In this document: positions 22,548 to 34,200 of the stretch, in pieces
How positions within the stretch are numbered: position 1 is the first letter of the stretch
Layout of the letters: each line of letters starts with the position of its first letter
NCBI GenBank assembly: GCA_030248135.1
Contig: JASANC010000843.1
Span: 62,001 to 126,000 of the forward strand
Direction of reading: 5' to 3'
Length of the DNA: 64,000 nucleotides
From: Theristus sp. LFF4_11
Lineage: Eukaryota; Nematoda; Chromadorea; Monhysterida; Xyalidae
The notes under the pieces: generated by a model
What the model was told of the DNA's origin: nothing
The model's database searches: none
Seen by the model: the letters and a program-made list of their open reading frames with translations, nothing else
Program-made: the position numbers and the translations under genes

Positions 22548-23561
22548 TCAGTCTTTCAACTTTTTCGCCAGCGAGTTCGCGCGCGAGCGGAATATTTTGC
22601 TGACCTCGGTGTCCATGGCGTCGAACAGTTTCGCGCTGGCAGTGCGCTGGTCGGCCGCCACAATCTGCGGTATGGCGCTTGCCGCTGTTGCTGCGCTCAC
22701 CAGCGCAGAGATGCCACGGTGGCCTGCGGCCGAGTCGGACACGCTGCACATCGGCTCGGCCGTGTCGTTGTTGTTCGCGTGCTCGCTGCCTGCTGGCCGC
22801 TTCTGTTCACCATCGTCCACCAAACTGGCCAGGCGTCGCTGCAACGCCGATGGCGAGCATGCACCCTGGTCAAGCTCTGCTTTCGCGCCCTCCGCACCGC
22901 TGCACATGATCGACGTTGAAACGCCCGTCAGTTCGTCGTTGTTGTTGCTGCCGGCTGTGTGCGGTTGACTCGGAGGCACACGAACTGCTGGACTGCCGAA
23001 GCCGCTCCGTGGATGAGGCTGCGCAGGCTGGCTGGTCGGCTGCTGCTTTTGGTGCTGCAGATCTGTTTGCTTCTCCAGCAGATTATTTGTTCGCGTCAGC
23101 AGATTGCTGAAAAATACATTGTCGTGAAAAATTTCGGCATGATAACTTCACAACAGATAACAAGAAACCTTCGTCTGTATCAAATGCTACATTTTCTACC
23201 ACGCCACGATCAATTAGCTCACATAACAAATTATGCGTTTCATGTGGAGTCGACCTCAACTGTTTCTGTGAAAAATGACCAGCTAAAAGTGCACAACCAA
23301 CATGATGCGGTACAAAATCAGGCCGAACACCAAAATGCCGACGAGCAGCAAGATGCAGAGCCAGCAGAGCACGATTCTGATCACTTCGAACTGTTCCAGC
23401 AGTCTGTGCACGTCGTCGGCCATTCGCAGGAACTTGTGGCTTTCCATGAACAAATTGTGCAGCATCTTGTTCTCCAGCACCATGTACGGAGGTTGGTAAA
23501 CCACCGGATCGATCATTTTGCTCAGCATGTGCACTAATTGCGCTTCGGACATGCCAGCCAT
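22548..23561 (-). CDS. Novel single-pass membrane protein B, paralogue of A
   Basis: Exon 1 (23298-23561) starts MAGMSEAQLVHMLSKMID, has a helix with ENKMLHNLFMESHKFLRMA and DDVHRLLEQFEVIR, then a membrane span (IVLCWLCILLLVGILVFGLI) and a donor after YRIML. Exon 2 (from an acceptor near 23109 to 22548) encodes a coiled stretch with NLLEKQTDLQHQKQQP, a Pro/Ser/Asn linker, Ala-rich helices, and the C-terminus KLFDAMDTEVSKIF, RSRANSLAKKLKD, stop. Against protein A, the pre-membrane helix (E-S/N-K-L/M-L, KF-V/L-H/R-M, DV) and the FDAM-x-x-E-V/I-x-KIFRSRANS end align, while the linker does not. Both start MAG. This is clearly a duplicated gene pair; function unknown. It could be membrane-anchored by one helix with the conserved tail in the cytosol. 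Confidence 0.65.
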
Positions 23562-24939
23562 GCACAACTGTGTGCCTGTGTGTGTTGGTGACTTTTGAAT
23601 GATGATCAGGCTTTTGTTGATTCTGCGTCACAGCTCAATCACATAAGTGCTTCTGCTTGTTGAAAGTTGAAATGCAATCCGTTGAGTGGCTGAATAATTC
23701 AATAGATAGCACACAAGCACACACTGCCATGAAATCGAGTTCACAGCCCGCCAATAACCTGTAGTTCATATGAGAGTGAAATACACCGGTGCCGCAGAAT
23801 AAACCAGACCATCAAAAGAAACAGCTGAAAAGATAAGCAAACAACTGAAGTGTCATGTGTGCCACTGTCTCGCGTGTTGGTGCGCCATTTCGATGAATTA
23901 TGCATGCAAGATCTGTGCATAAAATGCACGCGCACCCGAAAAGCGCACATTTGCTCAAAGCCGCTTTGCCCGCTTTCTGTTGCACCAATGGGCGCTTTTC
24001 TCACTTTTCCATGGCGATGTTTTTTCTCGTTTTACACATCCTAGAAATGGCACTATCAAATCGAACCGATCGCCAACAAGAAGAGTACACCGGATCGCAT
24101 AAATAAAAAGACGCCATAAACATTGCATTCGCACATACTATTTCACTTGTGCGGCTTTCAGAGAAAACAAAGTTGCGATAACACGGCGGGCGCGGAGATA
24201 CATCAAAAACTGTGCACGTGGCAAATCCAGTTTTCAGTGGCGCGCAGCCTCGCGGGACACGCGCGCGTAGCCTCAAAAACACATCATCAGCAGATATCTG
24301 TATAAGTCCAAGCTTGACCACAACGCTTTTCTTATCAAAAAACGTGTTTACATGAAGGTTTCATTTTGAATGTTCTCAAGAAATATTTGTCCTGCAAACA
24401 ATTGCAAGCAATACCACTGGATTTAGACACGCTCTTCTGTGAGCAAGCTGTCACTGCCCAAAATGCTGGTCGCATGCTAAAACGGCTGGTCGGCGGTGCG
24501 TCGTGCTGAGTGAAGGCAAAAAATAATCAAACATGCAAAAAGTGCAATGCAAGTTTTTTATGATTTGCGCTTCTTCGCCTCTTCCCAACTGAAGCTTGGG
24601 GCTCGAAACAATCGGATTGATGATGGAATGGAATGTAAATGAGAAAACCATACGAAAGCGACGTTCAGTCGCAACACGATTTAGAATTCCAGTGTTTTCA
24701 TTGCAAATGAATTTGCAACACTTTCGCTCAGCGGAGATGCAAAACATAAAAAGAGGAACAAACAACGAATATTCAACACGACTGTTTTCAACTGATAAGT
24801 TTTCAATCATTCCAAGCTCCTACCCTCAACAAAAGTGCATTATATCTCAAAACAACAAATAAAATCAACAGCTAACAAGTATGATGTTCAGCACAAGTTT
24901 TGAAAAAAGCCCGAAGAGCATAAAAAGCCAAATTTTATT
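23562..24939. other. Intergenic region, no gene seen
   Basis: Upstream of membrane gene B and downstream of the helicase 3' end. No exon with recognisable family likeness on either strand; presumably carries the promoter of gene B. Confidence 0.45.
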
Positions 24940-25180
24940 TCAGATTGTGACCGATAGAAAAGGTTGACACAAGAATTCTTCAAGAAAATGTATTTACAAA
25001 AATCGTGGGGACAAAAATGGGTGGAAACGAAAATAATATGACAATCACATGGACAATTACAATATGTATTGGAGCAAATATTATTTCTGAGTTTCAACCC
25101 ATTTTTGACCTCACAATCTTTATAAATTTTCTTGAAGAAATCTTGTGTCCACCTTTTATATGTCACAATCTGAAATAATA
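24940..25180. repeat. Imperfect foldback (about 85-bp arms) just past the helicase stop codon
   Basis: The left arm (TTTCAGATTGTGACCGATAG, then TTGACACAAGA, TTCTTCAAGAAAATG) is repeated in reverse complement on the right (CATTTTCTTGAAG-type, then TCTTGTGTCCACC and TGTCACAATCTGAAATAA). RNA from either strand would form a long imperfect hairpin. It starts about 70 bp beyond the DDX27 stop, so it may lie in the 3' UTR. An old TIR element is an alternative. Confidence 0.55.
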
Positions 25181-25252
25181 TTTGACCTTCTTTGGCCTCC
25201 CACAAATCACCAACGAAAGCAACGTGCTTCCAACTGCGAACCACAGCCATTC

Positions 25253-28200
25253 TTATTGTTTTCTAGCAGCCTGCACTGCTTTTCTGTGCTTCAATTTCGC
25301 TTGTTTGAACTCCATCGTTGACGGTCTGAAATGAATGTTGAAGAAAACTGCATACAACGTACACAAATCCTTCATAGCTGCCGAAATAACACCAGACTCA
25401 CCCATGACGCAATCGTTTCACAGCTTTATCTGCAACGTTTGTCAGTTCTTTTGTGAACACTGACGGTGTCGTATCGGTCTTCGTATGCTGGTCCTGCGAG
25501 TTCTTGCCTGCACATCAGAAATCAATCAGTGATGTTTGCGTGCTCTGCAAACCATCAGCAGTGCCGCAGCACAGCGTCCACGCACGTCGCTGCGCACGGC
25601 CCCTTGCTCTGTGCGCCGTTCGTTGCGTGCCCCTCGCGTTCGTCTTGTCCTCGACCGCCCGCAGCCTCTGCGGTTTTCGTGCGCGTTTCGCCATGCGCGC
25701 CTGGTACTCGGCCACTTTGCGCATTTCAAACTGAGCGCGCTCGTCGGCCTGATAGCAACAAGAAAACTGCGAACGTCGTTGACTGAGTTTTTTTCGATTC
25801 AAAATCGGTTCTTGCAGCTCCATTTTCTTACAACCACCCAACCACTGACGTTTTTCGGTTTCTGTCGAGCGAGTTCAGCCAGTTTTCGCTGGCGACCACG
25901 GCGACTACGTGGCAGTTTCTCGAGTGTGCCCAAACGCAGCGCTTCTGAAAATTTATGACAAAAATGACTTGCCGAACTCGAATGCAAATTGACAAACTTC
26001 CATTTTCTCAGAAACGGTATTGCTGAACGGCCACAACGAACCCTTTTCTTGCAAGCGCTCTCTGTGACTTTGAAACCATGCGCGTTTCGATTGTTGTGCA
26101 TTCGACGGCTCTGCTTTACCAGTGACACGATCAAACTGTTTGTCTGCCTTGCTCATTTGTGCCTCCACAGCGCGCAGTTCCCGTTCAGCGGTCTCAGAGC
26201 GCTCAATCTCACGGACGTCACCTTCGAGGTCGGCGATTCGATCGCGATAAGCCTCGGTGACAGCTGCACTTATAACAAAAAAATCGCATTCAATCATTTT
26301 TAGTTTAATTTTCAAATGTTCAGTACAGAGTTTTAACAAAATTTCCGTTAATCTCGCATGCATTTTCGAACACATTGCTCAACGTTTAACAGTGACGTGC
26401 TGTAAAGGCGCGTTTAGCAATTAGTTTTTCGTACGTACGCACGGAACGCACGTCGTTCTAAATGCGGGGCGCAAAACAGTCGTTTTGTTTACGCCACACG
26501 ACAAAACTTAAGACTGCGCACCGCATTTAGAACGACTGAAGTGTCGTGCGTGCGTAAGGAGAACTAATTCGCGTAGGCAAAACGTCGTGTGGGATGTCCG
26601 CACGTGCGGACGGACAAGCTTGCGCGCGCGAATTAGAATTTCGTGTGCACATCCGTCAGACGACTTTTTGCTGCCAGCAGCAAAAAGTCGTCCGACAGTC
26701 GTGCGCACGAAATTCTAATTCGCGTGCGCATTTGTCTTTTTGCGTACGGACAAACAGTCGTTCTAAATCCCGTGCGCAAAACAGTCGTGTCGGACAGACG
26801 TAAGTCGTACGCACGAAATTCTAATTCGTGTGGGCACAAGTTTTCGTGCGTGCGCACGGACAACGTTCTAAATCATGCGCGCAAAACAGTCATTACGTGC
26901 GAACGACAGTCGTGCGCACGAAATTCTAATTCGCGTAGCCATTTTTTACGTTCTGTCTCCGTGCGTACGCACGAAAAACTAATTGATAAACGCGCCTTAA
27001 GAGTGACGGTTACTCCAAACATTCGCGCTGAGTCATTTCAAATGCACTGAACAACGACCACCACGAGCAACCTTGATCGATGACTCGCTGTTTGACGACA
27101 TTCTTGGCGAGCTTCACGATCTCCTTGAGCAGTTTGCGTTCGTTGTCGCCGACGAGACTGAGCGAGCGTCCTGTGCGACCGGCGCGTGCCGTCCGTCCGA
27201 CACGGTGCACGTAGTGCTGCACGGTGCTCGGCAGGGTGAAGTTCACCACCTGGCACCGTACAACGCAAGCACGTCAACAACAAACTGAACCCGCCAATTG
27301 AAAATTGTCTCTTGCAGTCGCAAACGGAAAATCTTGAAAAATGGTTGCCAATTTGAAAAATGGAATCCGAAGTGAATGGATCTCAAAAGGAAACCAAAAT
27401 GGAAATCCTTAATAATAACAGGCAATTTGCACCGTTTTCACGCCGTCAATGTCGAGTCCGCGAGCGGCCAGATCGGTCGACACGAGCACGTCGACGTCGC
27501 CGTTCTTGAATCGTGCCAGTGCTTCTAATCGCTGGAAGAAGTCACTCAAACATTCCATTGTGGACAAGTCGGTGGTAGGCGAATGTTAGTGGTGAATGAT
27601 GCATTACAGAGCGCCCACCTGAGTTTGTGACAGATTGCCGTGCAGTTCGGCGACGCGTAGACCGAGTAAACCGAGAACAAGATGCAACCGATGGCACTGC
27701 TTCTTTGTCTGCACGAACAGCATCACTTCGCTGGTGAATGTGCGCGTCAACAGTGCTGAAAAACATAGAACGTTGAAAGCCAAACGTGCTCGGCATCGCT
27801 ATCGAACCGTATCCTATACAACTGTTTCCGTATTGCATCTTGTTCACACAGTTTTATCGGGGTTTTCTGTTTTTCGCAAAGTGAAATGAATGGAGGAATG
27901 GATAGTAGAAATCAATGGCATAGTTTCATTGAGAAACACCTTGCCACGAATTTTAGAAATCAAATACGCAACAGGCTTTTGTTTCACCGATTCTAACCTG
28001 CGACGAGCGCCTCCCGGTCGCCCTCTCGGTTCGGTCGAACTCGAATGAACTCCTGCCGCAGGTTGAACGCAACGTCCGTGTTCTCGTTGACAAACAACTT
28101 TACTGGCTTCTTCAGAGAGACCGCCGCTAAATCATTCACCTGAAGTTCACTCTGCCAGTGAAAATCTGACATTTTCCCCATATATATACAACACAATGTG

Positions 28201-31200
28201 CTTGTTTTTATTACAATTTGGCACATTGAAGCCGAAACGAGAATCGTCGTAAATTGTACAACAACAACGCAGAGTGCGTCACCTTATCAGACATGGTGGC
28301 CGAGAAGAGCATCGTTTGCCGCGTGCGAGCGCACAGTCGAATCACCTCGTTCATTTGCTCTGCGAAATACTCGTCCAACATTCTGCGGCAGCATTGTGAA
28401 TCGTTTTATATATTTAAATCCAGCCACGTTTGAAAACTAATCCCCGGTGCACTGCTGAAAACCGGTCAGCTCACCTGTCAGCCTCGTCAAGCACGAGAAT
28501 CTCGATGCTGTGCAGACTGAATGACGGCGCATTGTGCAGGTGGTCAATGAGCCGGCCGGGCGTGGCGACCACAATGTCCGGGCCTTGACGGAGTGCTGCT
28601 TCCTGTGCTTTCACGTCCAATCCGCCTGGCAAAGTAAATCAAAATGAATATGGTTTGGTTGCTTATCAACTGAATTTATGCAATTTTGAAGTACATTCAG
28701 TTTTTGTCATACTGTCCGCCCATAACAGGCCATAGGTACATGTATCTCATTACCAGTTCGTTTGTTAGCTCGTGGATGATCACACAAATAAACTTTGAGA
28801 AAACCGCCACATGCTGTGTCGCATATTATCAGAGACCCAGGCTTTCATTTTTTTTGCAATTTTTCAAACACAGTGTGATGTTTCCAAAAACTGCATATTG
28901 CCTTGCAGGCTAAGCAACATGTGTCGATTCCTTCCTGTTTCTCCCAATATCCTTGTATTGCAGTTGTGATATCATTATCATCAAAGTTTCTTTTCGAATA
29001 ACGCGAAATACAATTATTAATGTTTGGTTGTTTTATTGAATACCGTCAACAAACAGCACTCCGCCAAATATACTCACAACAACAAACCACACAGTTGCGT
29101 TTATACACACAAAGGAAGAAACCGGGGATTTGCGTCCGTGCAAGACGCCGATATACACGCGTTGTGTTCCGTGTTGCGCAATAACACAAAATTGAAATTA
29201 TAAAATCACACGCCACCAACATGCGAGTGTTTTGTGCGCGGCGGTGATTTCGGACCGGGGTGCACTGGCAACAATGTAAATGAAAGGTTGTTGTGGCTGG
29301 CTTGCTCGTACGATGTGCGTATACACAAACAGGTAGGCTGTCAATAACCTGTGTTACCCAACGCACCCAGCAATAACAAACGTGTGTATCGTGTAGTGTC
29401 GTATACTCAATTCAATCGATGCCACTACACTTGCCGAAGTAAATCTTTTTTCATTGATTCACGTGTTCGTGTGAAATTCACTTTGTGTGTCTGATCAATG
29501 GTCTGGTCAGCGAACTGGATTTCTTTTTTATCGATCTATCTTTTATTTTTGCGCATTTTTCCATTTTACTGAAGTGAATAAGTTTCTCGTTTCGATTCTC
29601 TTTTTTGGTTTCTTTTCTTCAACATTTGCCATTATTCGTGCCGTTTTATTGTTCGCACGTACTGATGGATTCATTCATGCAACACCAAATAACTACTTTT
29701 TACAACTGAGACAGTCCCAAATATTTAGAAAACACTGCTGCACTGTGTTTCTTGTTCTAAATGGCGTCTGGGGCCATTTACATTTTATCAAATTTTCTAC
29801 AAGCTGATCAAATAATCAAAATAATAACGTAGCGGCTGATGACGCAATTGTTCAGTGAAGTTCCTGTTCTTGCTTTTTACTTTTTACTTAAAAACAATTG
29901 CTTTCCGTTTTTTAAGTAAGCTCAAATGTCTTGCAGCACCAAAGTTTCAATTTGATAGTCATCCGACATGAAGGACAAGACGGGTGCGTTGTTGCGAATT
30001 GGCATTGCATTCTTCATTTGGCAAGCGCTAGACCAATGGGGTCGACTGATTCAACCATTCATGCTGTGGGAACTGCAGCCACAGCCAGACATGTTCAAGG
30101 TCGGCGTCATAACAACCATTGGCAACATATGCCTGCTGATCGGCACATTCATCACCGGATATTTAGTCGACTCGGCCGGCACAAAGTTTTGCGCCGTCAT
30201 GGTCTGTGTCGTCACTGCGGCATATTGCTTGCTGACCAGTCAAATACGCAGTCTTGCCATTTTCTGCTTCTGTCAGCTGCTCCGGTTGTGTGGCAACTTT
30301 CAACAGGTACAGCACGGTTGAATAAACAAGGCAGTCCTTGTTTCTTCAATCAAGTGAGATTAGTCGCAGACCACGAGTTGCCTTTTTCAAAAATGCGAAG
30401 ATATTTGCCATTGTGTTCAATGGAAAAAGAATGAACAGAATAGCACTAATAACTAATTATAAAAAACGTCAAATTTGACTGACAATTGGGTTTCTGAATG
30501 TTTTTTCTTTGGTTCAAATTTCGCGCGCTCCTTGCACCCTGAAAAAGCTGATCGTCCATATCGTACGTCGCATGACGGTGGTTTTTTGCACCAACAACAA
30601 TGATTCTGTTGAATTGTGATTGATCGTAAAACATGTAATTATGCTGCTGCAGATCACAGAGGCATTCGTTGGCTCGTTGCACGGAGAATACGACGGCAAG
30701 GGTCGCATGCGTTCGCTAATTTGGATGGGCATTCCGCACGGGCTCGCACTGGTGATTGGCCCGTGGATGGCTGGTCGCTCGTTCGAGCTCACAAACTACG
30801 ACCTGCACCTATCGTATGCCATTTCCGGTGTGCTCATGATCTGTGCTCTGTTGCCAGTGATGCTGTTCGTAGTGCCTGAGCCACGCAGTCACACCGCCGT
30901 GCAATTCGGTCAGCAACTAAATCAATCGCCATTCGTCATCTACCGTCAACTGCTGTCCAACCGAGCGCTAGTGAAGACGCTCGCCTTCCGGTTTCTCGTC
31001 GAAGCGCCATTTCAGGCGTACGACCAACTTGGCCGATTCTATTTCGTGTCATTTCTGATTGAGTCACCGTCGGATATGTCGTACATAGCAATTGCCATCG
31101 GACTGACAACCATCTTCACGAACACGGTGTTGATCAAACCGTTACAACGTAATTTATCCGGTCAACGATTATTGCAAGCTTCTTCCGCAGTGCTCGCAGT

Positions 31201-34200
31201 TGCGTACTTTCTGTTGGCTAGCGTCGACGGTTACTGGAAACTGATGGGAATACTTCCGATACAGGTGATTTTTTACCAGATTCAGCAACCGCTGACCATT
31301 GGCTTCGTTTCAATCAAAGACACGATGACACACAATCATTGTTTTCCAGGTTATTGGCGTTACGATTGCATTCGCCGTTTTGTCCGCTCAAGTGTTCGGC
31401 AGCGTTGACAGCGCCCATTTCGGTAAAGCTGCTGGTCTGGGCCAAAGTGTGACACAACTTTCAGCGGCCATCATACCGATGATTGCTGGTCACTTCATAT
31501 CAGCGTATGAATTCTCAATGCTGTGCTACGGCAGTGCTGTTCTCTCACTATTATCCGTCATAATGGCACATTTCTTTGGTCACTATATGAAACAGTCCGT
31601 CGTAGAACTGCTGCCAACCGGCTCATACGACGGTGATTATCACTTGGAATGACCCATTGCATGCATCCAGCAAAATTGGCGGCATTGGTTATGCCATTCG
31701 TTTTGTGATCCAAAAAGTTTTCAATTGGTAACACATTTACTTATAGGGTGATATCATATTTGCAGGATTTCGTTTGCTTTGACAAACTTTTCTTTTGTTG
31801 GGCGGCGCTTTGGCCCTGCTGGATCGTTTTAGTAAACTGACAGACTGTATTTGCGTCATCCCTCCGAATGCCATTTCCAATTTTAATTCGAATGTAAAAA
31901 ACACAAGTTACATAATTATAATTTTATCCCATTCGCAATCGTTGTGATCTAGATCTTGCGTGTAAAACATGCAACTGCGTTCGCTGTACACTTTAGGTTG
32001 ACACGACCTGTGACATGCGATGGTCAAACAGAAAAACTGGATTTCTCAGAATAACGGTATTGCCCATTAATTTTGTAATTTAATCTTGTGTTTCATCGAA
32101 AGAGAGAACAAAACAGTCGAATCTGTTGCATCAGAGGAATACAAGTTATTTATGCCGAAAAAAACGCAGAATGCGCGTTAAATACAAAATACAACAGCGC
32201 ACCTGTTTCACAATGGTGGAGCGACACATCGTCAGTTAACATTCACATGCCGTGCCACATTTGTTTGTTTGCGATTGACGCAATTGTTTTTACAACATAG
32301 TCGCCCAAATAGTCCTTCGATCTTATAGAAGACCTGTTTCTAATTTTTAAATACTTCAGTTCCAACGCATTGAATTTGCAAAATGTGCAAAGACTAGCCC
32401 ACTGAAGACATGTCGGTGCATTTCAAAATCACTTCACGCGTTCCGTTTTCGTTTTCATTGTTAGTGATTTCGTGGGTAGTTACATGGCTGCATTTATTTT
32501 GTTTCAGCACTACTTTGTTATCTTTCGGCAATTTGTCAGTTCAAAACTTCAAAGCAAACTTTCGAATTTGATTGAATTTTGTGTTTATCATTCTGTCACT
32601 TACAACCTGCGAACCATTCTTTTGTTGTTTTCAGGTCTGATTAGTGATTACTGGACCACCGCTTTACCAAGCTTTCGCTAATCATGGATCAAAGGCAACA
32701 GCGAATCATTCTATTGGTATTTATTGCTTATGCCGTTTGGCAGACAGCGAGTCAGTGGACAAACACACTGCTGCCGATCTTACAATGGAACACCCATCCG
32801 CCTATGACTGTCTTGGAGATCAGCTACAATCAAGCCATTGGCAGCTTTTGCAACGCTCTTGGAGCGTTTCTACTTGGAGAGGTGCGTTTACTGCTATTGA
32901 CAGTAAGCTAGAACGATTTGCAATTTTAAACTGTCAGCGTTTATTCACACAACCAACCAAAATGAATCATGTGAAACTGCACAACACGGCATTATCACTG
33001 CAGATCATTGACAGTTCCGGATCAAAGTCGGTGTTTGTGGCGTCGATTGTGCTAACGGCATTCTACTACGGGTGCCTGTCCGTCAGTGACTCGTTCGTGA
33101 CATTCGCCTTAGTGCAGCTGTTCCGGATTGGCTTCCACTTTGAAGTCGGTGCCGAGATGTACCTGGCGACCATAACGCACGAGCGCGAGCGCACAGTGGC
33201 CATGATGTCATTGTGCATCCCGCAGACGGTCGCCTACATCTCTGGACCCTTGCTGGCGTCTAAAACGGCCACCTGGTTCGGTGTACACTGGTCGCAGTTC
33301 TGTAGTGCTGCATTCCTGATTCTTGCACTGCTGCCTCTCGTTCTCTGGGTGCTGCCCGACACACACGACGTGCCGAAGTTGGCCAGCGCACGACTGCAGG
33401 TTTGCTTTGTGTGCATGCTAATGCTGCACTAGCAAGTTGAAACTCAAGCGAAAATCAACTTTAGCATCTGTTTCATATGCATTGAGTGAGCCTTTAGAGG
33501 CATCAGAATCCATGCGGGTTCAGCTTTCATTTTCTGCACTTGCTGTTTTCTCACGACCCCCGCGAATGCAGCCGGTCGAGTGCGGCCTGCCACTGGTGCG
33601 TCGCAACGCAGCGCTGTGCGAGGCGATCAGCGTGCGCGTGCTGCTCGTGGTGCCGGCCATCTGCTACGAGCTGGTCGGCCGTCAGTTCATCATGCGCCGC
33701 TACTTCGAGACGCCCGCCGACACGGCGCTGCTGATGGTGGTCACGGGCGCGTCCATGTGCGTGGCGCAGTTCAGCATCATGCGGCACTTCCGGCAGCGTG
33801 CGACCACACGACGCATACTGCAGGTGGCGATGGCCGTGTTGACCGTGTGCTACGGCGGCATCCTCTACGCACGCACGTTCGCGCAGATGCTCACCATCTC
33901 AGCGCTGCAGTCGGCCACGTTCGCACTCGCCTACGCCGAACTGACCACGCAGATCACGAGCACTGTCGAGCCGACAGACATGGGCAAAGCGACCGGCATC
34001 GCGGGCGCATGCTCCTGGATCGCCTACTGTCTGATGCCACTGGTCGCCGGCCAACTGGCGGTCGCCTGGCACTACACCTATGCCATCTACTTCTCGGTGC
34101 TCGTTGCTGCCGGCACGTTCGTGTACGTCAATGTCGCGTGTCCGCATCTGGAGTCTCGCGTCAATAACATACTGCCGTTGTTTGGTGCTGCTTCGTTTTA

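Noticed and set aside
33580..34167. 195-codon overlapping frame in transporter 2 exon 3
   Set aside because: Plus-one shadow of the GC-rich real exon.
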